DNA of 64,000 nt from Comamonadaceae bacterium OS-4 (GTDB taxonomy: Bacteria; Pseudomonadota; Gammaproteobacteria; Burkholderiales; Burkholderiaceae_C): assembly GCA_027924025.1 (NCBI GenBank), contig AP026970.1, forward strand, positions 248,001-312,000, read 5' to 3'. The position numbers and the translations under genes are program-made. Shown piece by piece: positions 34,246-45,145 of the stretch. Numbering within the stretch: the first letter of the stretch is position 1; each line of letters opens with the position of its first letter. The notes under the pieces were generated by a model. It worked only from the letters and a program-made list of their open reading frames with translations, made no database searches and had not been told where the DNA came from.

Positions 34246-34884
34246 GTGAAAACATGGCTGAAAAAACTGGCGATAGGGCTGGCGTTGGGCTGGTCCATGG
34301 CGGGCGCCGCGGTGGCAACCGTTGTGACTTCCCCCACCTTTTCCTTGACGGGTGGGAGCCACCTTACCCTCAACACCAATCTTGCGAATGTTTTTGATGT
34401 CGCTGTGCCTGGCTTCAATCTGTCGAATGCGCGCTACGGCAGTTTTCTGAAATTGAGTGGTGTCGCTGACCTGACCTTTACATTCGTGGGCAAAGAGGCG
34501 GCTTACAACAACGTATTCAGTTCGATCAGCTTCCGCCCTTTCGATGTGGAGTCTTTCTCGAATGCCACGTCGGTCCCCGGCGTGAGCGCTTTCAGTTTTT
34601 CTGATGTGAGCCCTGGAAAACTGAATTTCAGTTTCTTCTCGCAAGGCAACTTGCACACTGCGTTTGCCAATGGCGACTCTCGTGTAGGTATGGTCTTGAG
34701 CAGCGACAAGCAAAGTGCATTGCTGATGTTCAACGACAAAGCCAAAGACAAGGACTACGACGATATGGTCATCAAGGTCTCCATCATGACGCCGGTACCC
34801 GAGCCAGAGACCTATGCCCTGATGTTGGGCGGACTGGCCGTTTTGGGTGCAGTGGCCCGACGTCGCAAAGCGCAAAAACCATAA
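34246..34884 (+). CDS. PEP-CTERM sorting-domain protein
   Basis: The 212-residue protein starts at a GTG (34246) after AAGGGAG and has a signal peptide (KKLAIGLALGWSMAGAAVA). The body is beta-rich and Ser/Phe/Asn-rich. The C-terminus has the sorting signal VPEPETYALMLGGLAVL, a hydrophobic helix and a basic ARRRK tail. Family knowledge: exosortase (EpsH/XrtA) cleaves at PEP and the protein is exported, often with exopolysaccharide. The exosortase is not in this window. Its exact role is unknown. Base use is less GC-biased than neighbours, which may reflect the composition of an exported protein. Confidence 0.88.
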   Translation: MKTWLKKLAIGLALGWSMAGAAVATVVTSPTFSLTGGSHLTLNTNLANVFDVAVPGFNLSNARYGSFLKLSGVADLTFTFVGKEAAYNNVFSSISFRPFDVESFSNATSVPGVSAFSFSDVSPGKLNFSFFSQGNLHTAFANGDSRVGMVLSSDKQSALLMFNDKAKDKDYDDMVIKVSIMTPVPEPETYALMLGGLAVLGAVARRRKAQKP

Positions 34885-34885
34885 A

Positions 34886-34912
34886 AAAAGAGCCCTTCAG
34901 GGGCTCTTTTTG
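34886..34912. terminator. Bidirectional terminator between PEP-CTERM gene and xth
   Basis: AAAAGAGCCC / GGGCTCTTTT with a 5-nt loop. A and T runs on the two sides let it serve both convergent genes. Confidence 0.85.
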
Positions 34913-34949
34913 ATGGGGATCACCGTCTCGCCGCCTGCTTGGCAAACGG

Positions 34950-35741
34950 TCAAAAAGTCCAGTCGTAGGCGACGGTGACGGGTGCATGGTCGGAAAACTT
35001 CTCGGCCTTGTAAATGGCGACTTCCTTGGCTGTGGCGGCGAAAGCAGGGGTGGCCAGGTGGTAGTCGAGTCGCCAGCCCACGTTCTTAGCGTAGGCCTGC
35101 CCGCGATTGCTCCACCATGTGTAGCTTTCTTCGGTGGCCGTGGGGTGTAGCGTGCGGTGCACATCTACCAGCCCTCCTTCGCTGAGCGCCTTGGTCATCC
35201 ACGCCCGCTCTTCGGGCAAAAAGCCGGAGTTCTTTTTGTTGCCTTTCCAGTTTTTCAGGTCAATCTCTTGGTGCGCAATATTGAGGTCGCCACACAGCAC
35301 CAACTCACGCCCTGACCGGAGGTCCTGGAGATGGGGGTAAAACTCTTCCAGGAATCGGAACTTGGCGGCTTGCCGGTCTTCCCCGGAGGAGCCGCTCGGG
35401 AAGTACGCGCTGATGATGGAGAACTTGCGCCTGGGCGTGTCAAAACGCAGCTCCACATAGCGACCTTCCGCGTCAAACTCTTGGGAGCCGTATCCCACCC
35501 GGACGTCGGTCGGCACGGCCCTTGTGTAGATGCCCACACCGGAATAGCCCTTCTTCTCCGCAAAATGGAAATGTCCTTTCAGATCGCCAAAGGACTCAAA
35601 CTTGCCCGCAACGTCCGTGGCTTGGGCTTTGACTTCCTGGACGCAAATACAATCGGGCTGCGCTTGGGCAAGCCAGGCTTCAAGGCCTTTGCTGGTGGCG
35701 GAACGGATGCCGTTCAGGTTCAGGCTGGTTAATTTAAACAA
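34950..35741 (-). CDS. xth: Exodeoxyribonuclease III
   Basis: The protein has 263 residues from the TTG at 35741, which gives the usual N-terminus (M)FKLTSLNLNGIRSA and has GGGGA 6 bp upstream; the ATG at 35753 adds four residues. Endonuclease/exonuclease/phosphatase family motifs: LNLNGIRSA, CVQEVKA, GYSGVGIY, LVLCGDLNIAHQEIDL, WRLDYHLAT and FSDHAPVTVAYDW with the catalytic His. It cuts at abasic sites and removes 3' blocks in base excision repair. It is head-to-head with pyrE: both initiation regions share the same bases. Confidence 0.93.
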   Translation of the reverse strand: MFKLTSLNLNGIRSATSKGLEAWLAQAQPDCICVQEVKAQATDVAGKFESFGDLKGHFHFAEKKGYSGVGIYTRAVPTDVRVGYGSQEFDAEGRYVELRFDTPRRKFSIISAYFPSGSSGEDRQAAKFRFLEEFYPHLQDLRSGRELVLCGDLNIAHQEIDLKNWKGNKKNSGFLPEERAWMTKALSEGGLVDVHRTLHPTATEESYTWWSNRGQAYAKNVGWRLDYHLATPAFAATAKEVAIYKAEKFSDHAPVTVAYDWTF

Positions 35742-35751
35742 GGATTTCCCC

Positions 35752-36426
35752 ATGTCGGACAAAGACCCGTTGGCACAAGAGTTTGTACAGTTTGCTGTGG
35801 CATGTGGCGTGCTGCGATTCGGCGAATTCAAGACCAAAGCCGGTCGCATGAGCCCCTACTTTTTCAATGCCGGCCTGTTTGACGACGGTGCCAAACTGGG
35901 GCGGCTCGCGGGATTTTATGCGGAGCGCTTGATCGACAGCGGCATCGAGTTCGATATGGTGTTCGGGCCTGCTTACAAGGGTATTCCGCTGGGAGCAGCC
36001 GTGGCGATTGAGCTGGCCCGCCGGGGCCGCAACGTGCCTTTTGCCTACAACCGCAAAGAGGCCAAAGACCATGGTGAAGGTGGCACATTGGTCGGTGCGC
36101 CCCTCAAGGGTCGCGTATTGATTGTGGATGACGTCATGTCTGCTGGTACCGCAGCCCGCGAGTCGATCGCCATCATTCAAGCCGCCGGTGCGATTCCGCA
36201 TGCCGTATGCATTGCACTGGATCGGCAGGAGATGGCAACGGAGAACGGCAAAGATGTGCCTTACAGCGCCGTGCAATACGTGCGTGGGCAGCTGGGCTTG
36301 AAGGTCTGCGCAATTGCGAAGCTGGGCGATTTGATGCAGTATTTGCAAGAGACCGATGGGTCCGCAGCAGACGCCGAGCGTGTGCTGGCTTACCGTCAGC
36401 GTTACGGTGTCGATGAAAGTGAATAA
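35752..36426 (+). CDS. pyrE: Orotate phosphoribosyltransferase
   Basis: The 224-residue protein starts MSDKDPLAQEFVQFAV at 35752, preceded by AAGGA. FGPAYKGIPLGAA and the PRPP-binding motif VLIVDDVMSAGTAARES identify it; RKEAKDHGEGG is the mobile catalytic loop. It converts orotate and PRPP to orotidine 5'-phosphate in pyrimidine synthesis. Its ATG overlaps the minus-strand ATG of xth (CATG). The next gene starts directly after its stop codon (TAAATG). Confidence 0.96.
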   Translation: MSDKDPLAQEFVQFAVACGVLRFGEFKTKAGRMSPYFFNAGLFDDGAKLGRLAGFYAERLIDSGIEFDMVFGPAYKGIPLGAAVAIELARRGRNVPFAYNRKEAKDHGEGGTLVGAPLKGRVLIVDDVMSAGTAARESIAIIQAAGAIPHAVCIALDRQEMATENGKDVPYSAVQYVRGQLGLKVCAIAKLGDLMQYLQETDGSAADAERVLAYRQRYGVDESE

Positions 36427-37089
36427 ATGAAGCAGTCCGCCTTGGTGGCAACGATGGTGTGGGGAGGGCTTTGCCTGGGTGTCGTACCCATTGCGAGCGC
36501 CCAGAGTTCAGCGCCTGCTGCCGGGGGCATCTACACCTGTGTGGATGCAAAGGGCCGCAAACTCACCGCTGATCGACCGATTCAGGAATGTATTGATCGC
36601 GAGCAACGGATCTTGAATCCCAGCGGGACCACCCGCGCCAAGGTCGGCCCCAGTTTGACGTCCAAAGAACTGGCGGAACTGGAGGCGCGCGAGAAGCGCG
36701 AACAAGAGGACCGCAATCGGATCGCGGAAGAAAAGCGCCGGGACCGTGCCCTGTTGGTGCGCTACCCGAGCAAAGTTGTGCACGACCAGGAGCGGTCAGA
36801 TGCACTGGCTCAAATTGCAGTCGTCGTGAAGGCTGCCACCAACCGCGTGGATGAGCTCGCCAAGCAGCGCCTCGCCATTGATGCGGAGATGGAGTTCTAC
36901 AAAAAGGACCCCACCAATGCCCCTGCATATCTGCGCCGACAGCTCGAAGAAAACGAGCAGAGCAAGGCGGTGCAAGAGCGGTTCATCAGCGAGCAGGACG
37001 CTGAGGCCAAACGCGTCAATGCCCGCTTTGACGATGAACTGGTTCGGCTGCGGCAACTCTGGGCCGCCGCAGCCGCTATCAACCGGTAA
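36427..37089 (+). CDS. DUF4124-type exported coiled-coil protein
   Basis: The 220-residue protein starts MKQSALVATMVWGGLCLG with a signal peptide ending near ASAQ. A short domain with GGIYTCVDAKGRKLTADRPIQECIDREQRI matches the DUF4124 pattern (Tyr-Thr-Cys, lysine-rich turn, Cys). The remainder, about residues 75-215, is a charged helical and probably coiled-coil region rich in Glu, Arg and Ala. It starts immediately at the pyrE stop, so it is translationally coupled. The function of this family is unknown; a periplasmic structural or chaperone-like role is a guess. Confidence 0.75.
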   Translation: MKQSALVATMVWGGLCLGVVPIASAQSSAPAAGGIYTCVDAKGRKLTADRPIQECIDREQRILNPSGTTRAKVGPSLTSKELAELEAREKREQEDRNRIAEEKRRDRALLVRYPSKVVHDQERSDALAQIAVVVKAATNRVDELAKQRLAIDAEMEFYKKDPTNAPAYLRRQLEENEQSKAVQERFISEQDAEAKRVNARFDDELVRLRQLWAAAAAINR

Positions 37090-37092
37090 CGG

Positions 37093-38634
37093 TTAGTCCG
37101 CGAGTTTGCTGCGCAGCAAGTCGTTGACCTGTTGCGGGTTTGCCTTGCCTTTGCTGGCTTTCATGATCTGACCGACCAAGCCGTTCAGAGCTTTCTCGTT
37201 ACCCGCCTTGAATTCGGCCACGTTCTTGGCATTGGCTTCAATCACTTGGACGACGATCGCTTCGAGCGCGCCGGTGTCGTTCATCTGCTTGAGATCGCGG
37301 TCTATGATGATCTTGTCAACAAATCCCGCCAGATCACTGATGTCGTTATGGCGTTCGGTGCAGAGTGCTTGGAACGCAGTCTTCGCGCCACCACCGTTGA
37401 TCTCTCCGGACGCAATACGCTTCACGATTTCGCCAACCGCAATCGGATTTGGGACCTCTGGATCGTCGATGGAAATGCCTTGCTTGTTTGTAAATGCTGA
37501 CACCTCACCCAAGACCCAGTTGGCTGCTAACTTAGGCTGGCCGCTGGTCTTTGCCGTGGATTCAAAATACTTTGCGATGGATTGGCTTTGCGTGAGCTGC
37601 GTCGCGTCGTACTCACTCAGACCGTAATCCGCTTGGAAACGCGCTGCCATGTTACGAGGCAATTCAGCCATTTGCCCGCGAACTGTCTCGATCCACTGCT
37701 CTGAAATACATAGCGGCGGTAGATCCGGATCCGGGAAATAACGGTAGTCGGCTGCGTCTTCCTTGGTGCGCATGGCGCGGGTTTCGCCGGTGTCGGGGTT
37801 GAAAAGCACGGTGGCTTGCTGGATTTCCAACCCGTCTTCGATCTGCTCGATCTGCCAGCGCACCTCGTAGTCGATAGCCTGCTGCATGAACTTGAAGCTG
37901 TTCAGGTTCTTGATCTCGCGGCGCGTGCCCAGCGGCTGGCCGGGTTTGCGCACCGACACGTTGGCGTCGCAGCGGAACGAGCCTTCTTGCATGTTGCCGT
38001 CGCAGATGCCAATCCAAGTCACGATCTTGTGCAGTTCTTTGGCGTAGGCCACGGCCTCAGCGCTGGAGCGCATGTCGGGCTCCGTCACGATCTCCAACAG
38101 GGGTGTGCCAGCGCGGTTCAGGTCAATGCCGCTTTGCCCGATGAAGTCTTCGTGCAGAGACTTGCCCGCATCTTCTTCGAGGTGCGCACGCACCAAGCGC
38201 ACGGTTTTCTTTTCCCGTACCAAGTCGGCGCCTTTGCCTGTCTCGAGAAAAAATTCCACCGCGCCGCCTTGCACTACCGGAATCTCAAACTGGCTGATCT
38301 GGTAACCCTTGGGAAGATCCGGGTAGAAGTAATTTTTACGGGCAAAAATGCTGCGCGGCGCGATGTGGGAGCCGATGGCGAGTCCGAACTGGATGGCGCG
38401 TTCTACCGCGCCCTTGTTCATCACCGGCAGGGTGCCCGGCAAGGCCAGGTCCACCGCGCAGGCCTGGGTGTTGGGCTCAGCGCCAAAGGCGGTACTGGCG
38501 CGGGAGAAAATCTTCGACAGGGTCGAGAGCTGGGCGTGGGTCTCAAAGCCAATGATGACTTCGTAGCCATGCACCAGCGGGCCTGTGGGGCGGCCCTGTT
38601 GTTGTGCTTCGAATGTGTTCACGGTCTCACTCAT
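37093..38634 (-). CDS. gatB: Asp-tRNA(Asn)/Glu-tRNA(Gln) amidotransferase subunit B
   Basis: The 513-residue protein starts [18 protein letters not shown]. It contains the GatB signature [27 protein letters not shown], and [25 protein letters not shown] split around the catalytic pocket; a YqeY-like tail ends [15 protein letters not shown]. It phosphorylates and amidates misacylated tRNA using ammonia from GatA. It is the third gene of gatC-gatA-gatB, with only 2 bp after gatA. Confidence 0.96.
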   Translation of the reverse strand: MSETVNTFEAQQQGRPTGPLVHGYEVIIGFETHAQLSTLSKIFSRASTAFGAEPNTQACAVDLALPGTLPVMNKGAVERAIQFGLAIGSHIAPRSIFARKNYFYPDLPKGYQISQFEIPVVQGGAVEFFLETGKGADLVREKKTVRLVRAHLEEDAGKSLHEDFIGQSGIDLNRAGTPLLEIVTEPDMRSSAEAVAYAKELHKIVTWIGICDGNMQEGSFRCDANVSVRKPGQPLGTRREIKNLNSFKFMQQAIDYEVRWQIEQIEDGLEIQQATVLFNPDTGETRAMRTKEDAADYRYFPDPDLPPLCISEQWIETVRGQMAELPRNMAARFQADYGLSEYDATQLTQSQSIAKYFESTAKTSGQPKLAANWVLGEVSAFTNKQGISIDDPEVPNPIAVGEIVKRIASGEINGGGAKTAFQALCTERHNDISDLAGFVDKIIIDRDLKQMNDTGALEAIVVQVIEANAKNVAEFKAGNEKALNGLVGQIMKASKGKANPQQVNDLLRSKLAD

Positions 38635-38636
38635 AG

Positions 38637-40154
38637 TCAGAATCCTGCAGGCTTGGCCAAGTGGTAGTCAGTCGCTTGTTGGAAGCGGTGCGCCGCGTTG
38701 AGCAGGCGGGCTTCGTCGAGGTAGTTGCCCAACAACTGCATGCCGATGGGCAAGCCCTTGTCCGCCTCCGCTTTGGCAAAGCCGACAGGAATGCTCATGC
38801 CCGGCAGACCGGCCAAAGAGCCGGACAGGGTGAAGATGTCAGCCAGATAGTTGGCAACCGGATCATCCGATTTTTCGCCGATCTTCCATGCCACGGTGGG
38901 TGCCACAGGGCCGGCGATCACGTCACATTCCTTGAAAGCATTCTGGAAATCGTCCGCAATCATGCGGCGGATTTTTTGGGCTTGCAGGTAATAGGCGTCG
39001 TAGTAGCCATGGCTCAGCACATAGGTGCCGATCATGATGCGGCGTTTGACTTCGTCGCCAAAGCCTTCGGCGCGGGTCTTTTTGTACATGTCGGCCAAGT
39101 CGCCGTAGTCTTTGGCGCGGTGGCCGAACTTCACGCCGTCAAAACGGCTCAGGTTGCTCGACGCTTCAGCGGGCGCAATGATGTAGTACACCGGGATAGA
39201 CAGCTCGGTGCGTGGCAATGCAATAGGCACCAGTTTGGCGCCGAGTTGTTCGTATTGCTGGAGCGCTGCATCGACCGACGCGCGCACATCGTCAGACAAA
39301 CCTTCGCCGAAAAATTCTTTCGGTACGCCGATGCGCAGGCCTTCGATGCTGTCGTTCAGTTTGCGCGAAAAGTTCTCGGCAGGTGTGTCGAGCGATGTAG
39401 AGTCGCGGTCCGGGTCCGGGCCGCAGATGGCAGATAGCAACAACGCGCAGTCTTCTGCACTGCGGGCCATGGGGCCGGCTTGGTCCAGGCTCGATGCAAA
39501 CGCCACCATGCCGTAGCGCGACGCACGGCCGTAGGTCGGCTTGATGCCGGTGATGCCGCAAAATGCGGCCGGTTGGCGGATGGAGCCGCCGGTGTCGGTG
39601 CCGGTCGCAGCAGGCGCCAAGCGGGCGGCCACTACGGCTGCACTGCCGCCAGAGGAGCCGCCGGGGATGCGGGTGGTATCCCACGGATTGCGCACCGGTT
39701 CTACGGTGTCGCTGCCCACGGGTGCAACCGCCGTGTTTTCGTTGCTGGAGCCCATGGCGAACTCGTCGCAGTTCACTTTGCCCAAAGTAACCGCGCCTGC
39801 GTCGGCCAGTTTGCTCACCACGGTGGCATCAAACGGTGAGCGGTAGCCCTTGAGCATGCGGGAGCCGGCGGTGGTGGCGAAATCACGGGTCACAAAAATG
39901 TCTTTGTGTGCCAGCGGCAAGCCGTCCAGGGGGCGGGCCTTGCCTGCCGCAATGCGGGCGTCCGACGCGCGGGCCTGGGCCAGGGTGGCTTCGGGGTTGC
40001 TGTCGACATAGACGCCGAGGGCGCTGTGCGCGTGGCCCCGGTCCAGAAAATGCTGGGCGAGTTCGGTGGCAGACACGTGTTTGTCGGCGAGCGCGGTCAC
40101 CAGTTCCTGAACACTGAGGTCATGGGGCGCGCGGGTGGAGAGGGGAGTCGTCAT
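38637..40154 (-). CDS. gatA: Asp-tRNA(Asn)/Glu-tRNA(Gln) amidotransferase subunit A
   Basis: The 505-residue amidase-signature protein starts [16 protein letters not shown]. The Ser-Ser-Lys catalytic region is visible as [17 protein letters not shown] and [16 protein letters not shown], with the catalytic Lys in [12 protein letters not shown]. It hydrolyses glutamine to supply ammonia to GatB through an internal channel. It lies 14 bp after gatC and 2 bp before gatB. Confidence 0.96.
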   Translation of the reverse strand: MTTPLSTRAPHDLSVQELVTALADKHVSATELAQHFLDRGHAHSALGVYVDSNPEATLAQARASDARIAAGKARPLDGLPLAHKDIFVTRDFATTAGSRMLKGYRSPFDATVVSKLADAGAVTLGKVNCDEFAMGSSNENTAVAPVGSDTVEPVRNPWDTTRIPGGSSGGSAAVVAARLAPAATGTDTGGSIRQPAAFCGITGIKPTYGRASRYGMVAFASSLDQAGPMARSAEDCALLLSAICGPDPDRDSTSLDTPAENFSRKLNDSIEGLRIGVPKEFFGEGLSDDVRASVDAALQQYEQLGAKLVPIALPRTELSIPVYYIIAPAEASSNLSRFDGVKFGHRAKDYGDLADMYKKTRAEGFGDEVKRRIMIGTYVLSHGYYDAYYLQAQKIRRMIADDFQNAFKECDVIAGPVAPTVAWKIGEKSDDPVANYLADIFTLSGSLAGLPGMSIPVGFAKAEADKGLPIGMQLLGNYLDEARLLNAAHRFQQATDYHLAKPAGF

Positions 40155-40168
40155 AAATTTACGTAGCT

Positions 40169-40468
40169 TTACTCAATGACCTTGGGCACCAAAAAGAGTC
40201 CGCGTTCGACGGCCGGCGCGCTGCGCTGGTTGGCCTCGCGCTGGTTCGTCTCAGTGGCAAGGTCATCCCGCAAGCGCAGGGTGATGTCTTGAATGGTCGC
40301 CACCGGGTGTGCCAAGGGCTGGATGCCCGTCGTGTCGACTGCGCGCATGGTCTCCACGATTCCAAAAAAACCGTTCAATTGGGTCAGCATGCGCTCACTT
40401 TCCTCCGGTTGGAGTTCGAGGCGCGCGAGATTGGCGATACGAGCGATGTCGGCAGATGTCAAGGACAT
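40169..40468 (-). CDS. gatC: Asp-tRNA(Asn)/Glu-tRNA(Gln) amidotransferase subunit C
   Basis: The 99-residue protein starts [19 protein letters not shown] at 40468 (the open frame extends 13 codons upstream). The standard GatC length and [18 protein letters not shown] and RLRDD motifs identify it. It stabilises the GatA-GatB contact. First gene of gatCAB, divergent from mreB over a 200-bp gap. Confidence 0.94.
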   Translation of the reverse strand: MSLTSADIARIANLARLELQPEESERMLTQLNGFFGIVETMRAVDTTGIQPLAHPVATIQDITLRLRDDLATETNQREANQRSAPAVERGLFLVPKVIE

Positions 40469-40612
40469 GGGTGTAGAAGGGTTGAAACCGGCGGTAAATC
40501 GTGTCAAACCACGCTTTCCGTCCGGAGTTATTCACAGGGGATAGGTTATTATCCTGCCTTTGGCCAGAGGCTCGGAAACCCGCGGTCTTTGACGCCAAAC
40601 TTACGAATTTAA

Positions 40613-41713
<1,101 letters not shown>

Positions 41714-41737
41714 TCTCCACTTATCCCGGACACAGCG

Positions 41738-42655
41738 ATGCCACTCGGTACGCTGGACAGAGATCCTCCCCCCTTCTTCCGTCAGGGCCCTTCGGCCCTG
41801 ACCAAGCTGGCTGTCTGCAGCGCATTCGCGCTGTTGTTGATGGTGTCAGATGCGCGCTTTAAGGTGATGCAACCCCTGCGCACCGCGCTCGCAGCTGTGC
41901 TCTACCCGGTGCAGTGGCTGGCTTTGCAGCCTTTGGCCGCTGCTGGGCAGCTGTCGGGGTACTTCTCGACGCTCGCAACCGCAGAGACCGTGCAGGAAGA
42001 GGCGCGGCGTAAATTGAGTACCCAGTCCCTGCGTGCCAATCAGGTCGAACAACTCGAGCTGGAAAACCAGCGCTTGCGCAAGCTGCTGGACCTCTCGGCC
42101 CGCTTGGACACCAATTTCCGTGCTGCCCAAGTCATCTACGACGCTGCCGACCCCTACACCCGCAAAGTGATCATCGACCGGGGCCAATTGCACCGGGTGA
42201 ACTTGGGGTCTCCGGTGCTGGATGAGTCGGGTGTCATCGGGCAAGTGACCCGTGTCTATCCGCTCACGAGTGAAGTGACCTTGGTTACCGACCGGGACCA
42301 TGCGATTCCGGTGCTCAATGCACGCACCGGAGCGCGCGGTGTGGCGTTTGGAGATACCTCTTCTTATGCGGATGCTCTCGAGTTGCGCTACATGGCGGCC
42401 AATGCAGACGTGGCCGTGGGCGACTTGTTGACCACCAGCGGTGTAGATGGCATTTATCCGCCCGGCCTGCCTGTGGCCCGGGTGGAAAAAGTGGAGCGCA
42501 AAGTGGATGCGGTTTTTGCGCGCATTTACTGTGTGCCGCTGGCGCTGGTTTCCGGTGCCGGGCATGTGATCGTTCTTGATCCACTGGGCGACAAGATACC
42601 GGCACGCCCCCAACCCGAGCCCTCCACCCCGAAAGCCAAAGGGGCTAAACCATGA
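41738..42655 (+). CDS. mreC: Rod-shape-determining protein MreC
   Basis: The 305-residue protein starts MPLGTLDRDPPPFFRQG. A membrane anchor (KLAVCSAFALLLMVSD) is followed by a coiled coil (about residues 80-115) and the beta-domain with YDAADPYTRKVIIDRG and LTTSGVDGIYPPGLPVARV. It links MreB to PBP2 and RodA in the periplasm. A strong hairpin lies in the first 20 codons. It overlaps mreD by 4 bp. Confidence 0.94.
   Translation: MPLGTLDRDPPPFFRQGPSALTKLAVCSAFALLLMVSDARFKVMQPLRTALAAVLYPVQWLALQPLAAAGQLSGYFSTLATAETVQEEARRKLSTQSLRANQVEQLELENQRLRKLLDLSARLDTNFRAAQVIYDAADPYTRKVIIDRGQLHRVNLGSPVLDESGVIGQVTRVYPLTSEVTLVTDRDHAIPVLNARTGARGVAFGDTSSYADALELRYMAANADVAVGDLLTTSGVDGIYPPGLPVARVEKVERKVDAVFARIYCVPLALVSGAGHVIVLDPLGDKIPARPQPEPSTPKAKGAKP
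41781..41802 (+). promoter_or_regulatory. Strong hairpin in the 5' end of mreC
   Basis: GTCAGGGCC / GGCCCTGAC with loop CTTC, a perfect 9-bp stem within codons 15-22. It could slow ribosomes or protect the mreB message end, lowering mreC relative to mreB; the role is inferred. Confidence 0.4.
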
Positions 42656-43182
42656 TCATGCGACCCGGGCAGCAATTGCTGTTGCCGGCCAAACCCCTTT
42701 TCATATGGGGAAGCCTGTTGAGCGCGCTGTTGCTGAACATGCTGTTCAACATGGGATGGTGGGGACGCTCCGCCTGGACGCCTGACATGCTGGCGCTGGT
42801 GCTGGTGTTTTGGACGGTGCACCAACCCCTGCGCGTGGGGATTGGCGCTGCCTTTTTCATGGGCTTGTTGATGGACGTCCATCAAGGGGGGCTGCTGGGG
42901 CAACACGCCATGTCGTACACGGTGCTGAGCTTTCTGGCGATAGCGGTGCACCGGCGTTTGCTTTGGTTTTCGGTCCCTTCCCAAGCTGCCCAGGTGTTTC
43001 CCTTGTTCGCGGCTGCGCATGGGTTGGAATTGTTCTTGCGCATGGTCGGTGGCGGCGCGTTTCCAGGCTGGCTATTGATGCTGGCGCCCATTTTGGAGGC
43101 TGCGTTGTGGCCGGTTGCGAGTATTGTGCTGCTTGCTCCGCAGCGGCGTGCGCCGGACCCTGATGCCAACCGACCCCTGTAA
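42652..43182 (+). CDS. mreD: Rod-shape-determining protein MreD
   Basis: The 176-residue protein starts MIMRPGQQLLLPAKPLF at the ATG that overlaps the mreC stop. Five or six membrane segments cover the length, with the family pattern ALVLVFWTVHQPLRVGIG and GLLMDVHQGGLLGQHAMSY. It is an inner-membrane elongasome part. Confidence 0.9.
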   Translation: MIMRPGQQLLLPAKPLFIWGSLLSALLLNMLFNMGWWGRSAWTPDMLALVLVFWTVHQPLRVGIGAAFFMGLLMDVHQGGLLGQHAMSYTVLSFLAIAVHRRLLWFSVPSQAAQVFPLFAAAHGLELFLRMVGGGAFPGWLLMLAPILEAALWPVASIVLLAPQRRAPDPDANRPL

Positions 43183-43193
43183 GGTGCGCTCTG

Positions 43194-45140
43194 ATGACTG
43201 AGTTGCGCAATGTACAAGCCGACCTGGCGCGCTTTCGCACCCGCATCTTTGCGGTCAGCGTATTGGTCTTGGTGTGCTTTGTGTTGCTTTTTGCGCGCTT
43301 GGTGTATCTCCAGATATTCCGTCATGATGACTTGCGGGCTCAGGCGGAGAGCAACCGCACCTCCATCGTTCCGATCGTGCCCAATCGTGGCCTGATCATG
43401 GACCGCAACGGGGTCGTGTTGGCTAGCAACTATTCGGCCTACACCCTCGAGATAACGCCCTCCAAAAGCGGCGGCGTTGAGGACACCTTGGACGAGCTTG
43501 CGCAAGTGGTGGACATCACGCCGCGCGACCGGCGGCGTTTCAAGAAACTGATGGAAGAGTCCAAGAGCTTTGAGTCTTTGCCTATCCGCACCCGACTGAC
43601 CGATGCCGAGGTCGCCCGGTTTGCGGCGCAACGGTTTCGTTTTCCCGGTGTCGAAATCAAGGCACGCTTGTTCCGCAACTACCCCTACGGTGAGTTGGCA
43701 AGCCATGTCATTGGCTACATCGGTCGTATCAACCGGGCAGAAAAAGAAAAAATCGACGACAGCGAAGACCAGGCCAATTACCGCGGCACCGAGTACATCG
43801 GCAAACTCGGGGTAGAGCAGAGCTTTGAGTCGGTGTTGCACGGCACGACGGGCGTGGAGCGGATCGAAACCTCGGCCGGAGGCCGGGCGGTGCGCAAGCT
43901 CGCCAGCAATCCGTCAACGCCGGGCAATGTGGTGATGCTGTCGATCGACATCAAGCTTCAAAAGCTGATTGAAGACATGTTTGGTAGCCGTCGCGGGGCC
44001 TTGGTGGCCTTAGACCCCAAGACGGGTGAGGTGCTGGCTTTTGTGAGCAAGCCGACCTTTGATTCCAATTTGTTTGTGGAGGGTATTGACCAGGAAAACT
44101 GGCAAATGCTCAACGAGTCCATCGACAAACCGTTGCTCAACCGGGCCTTGCGGGGAACGTATCCGCCGGGGTCGACGTACAAGCCCTTCATGGCTTTGGC
44201 CGCGCTGGAGACCGGCACCCGCACGCCCCAAACCCTGATCAACGATACCGGCACCTACACATTTGGCGGTAACCGGTTTGGCAGCCCTGCCAACGAAAAG
44301 GGCGGCATCATGGATATGCGCCGCGCGATCGTGGAGTCGAGCAATGTGTACTTTTACTCGTTGGCCAATGAGCTCGGTGTAGACACGATGCACGACTTCA
44401 TGGCGCCATTGGGCTTCGGGCAGTTGACCGGCATCGATGTCAATGGCGAAGTTCGTGGTGTACTGCCCAGCCAGGCGTGGAAACGCAAATACTACAAGCG
44501 GCCCGAGCACCAAAAATGGTACGCCGGTGAAACCATCTCTCTGGGCATTGGGCAGGGCTACAACAGTTTTACGATGCTGCAGTTGGCGCAGGCGGTGGCG
44601 GTGATCGCCAACAACGGCGTCAAGCACAAGCCCCAACTTGTAATTGCCACACAAGATGCTACGACCCGGGTGCGTACCCCGGTTGCGCCTGAACCGCCGA
44701 TCGATCTGGCCTACAAGCCTGAAAATTTGAAGGTGATCCGTGACGCCATGGTCGGCGTGACCCAAGGGGGCACCGGCACGCGGGTGTTTGCCGGGGCCGG
44801 CTATGTCAGTGGCGGTAAAACCGGGACGGCACAGGCGGTGAGCCTGGGAAAAAACCAGAAATACAACGCCTCCACCATGGAGGAGCATCAGCGCGATCAC
44901 TCGCTGTATGTGGCGTTTGCGCCGGCCGATGACCCGAAGATCGCTTTGGCGGTGATTGTTGAGAACGCCGGCTTCGGAGCCGCCTCTGCGGCGCCTATCG
45001 CCCGGCGTACCTTTGACTACTGGCTCCTGGGCCAATACCCCAGTGAGGAAGACTTGGCCTCTGTCAGCCAAGGCAAGGCCACGGCCCCCCTTGGAAAACC
45101 GCGTATGGCGGCTGACCTGCCCTGGCCCACGGTCCGCTGA
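43194..45140 (+). CDS. mrdA: Penicillin-binding protein 2 (elongation transpeptidase)
   Basis: The 648-residue protein has an N-terminal membrane anchor (about residues 18-40), a dimerisation/pedestal domain with IVPNRGLIMDRNGVVLASN, and a transpeptidase domain. Catalytic motifs: SxxK as PPGSTYKPF with Ser327, SSN in VESSNVYFYS, and KTGTAQ. It cross-links peptidoglycan during rod elongation and is a beta-lactam (mecillinam) target. It starts 11 bp after mreD. rodA, which often follows directly, is not next here. Confidence 0.96.
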   Translation: MTELRNVQADLARFRTRIFAVSVLVLVCFVLLFARLVYLQIFRHDDLRAQAESNRTSIVPIVPNRGLIMDRNGVVLASNYSAYTLEITPSKSGGVEDTLDELAQVVDITPRDRRRFKKLMEESKSFESLPIRTRLTDAEVARFAAQRFRFPGVEIKARLFRNYPYGELASHVIGYIGRINRAEKEKIDDSEDQANYRGTEYIGKLGVEQSFESVLHGTTGVERIETSAGGRAVRKLASNPSTPGNVVMLSIDIKLQKLIEDMFGSRRGALVALDPKTGEVLAFVSKPTFDSNLFVEGIDQENWQMLNESIDKPLLNRALRGTYPPGSTYKPFMALAALETGTRTPQTLINDTGTYTFGGNRFGSPANEKGGIMDMRRAIVESSNVYFYSLANELGVDTMHDFMAPLGFGQLTGIDVNGEVRGVLPSQAWKRKYYKRPEHQKWYAGETISLGIGQGYNSFTMLQLAQAVAVIANNGVKHKPQLVIATQDATTRVRTPVAPEPPIDLAYKPENLKVIRDAMVGVTQGGTGTRVFAGAGYVSGGKTGTAQAVSLGKNQKYNASTMEEHQRDHSLYVAFAPADDPKIALAVIVENAGFGAASAAPIARRTFDYWLLGQYPSEEDLASVSQGKATAPLGKPRMAADLPWPTVR

Positions 45141-45145
45141 GCGGG

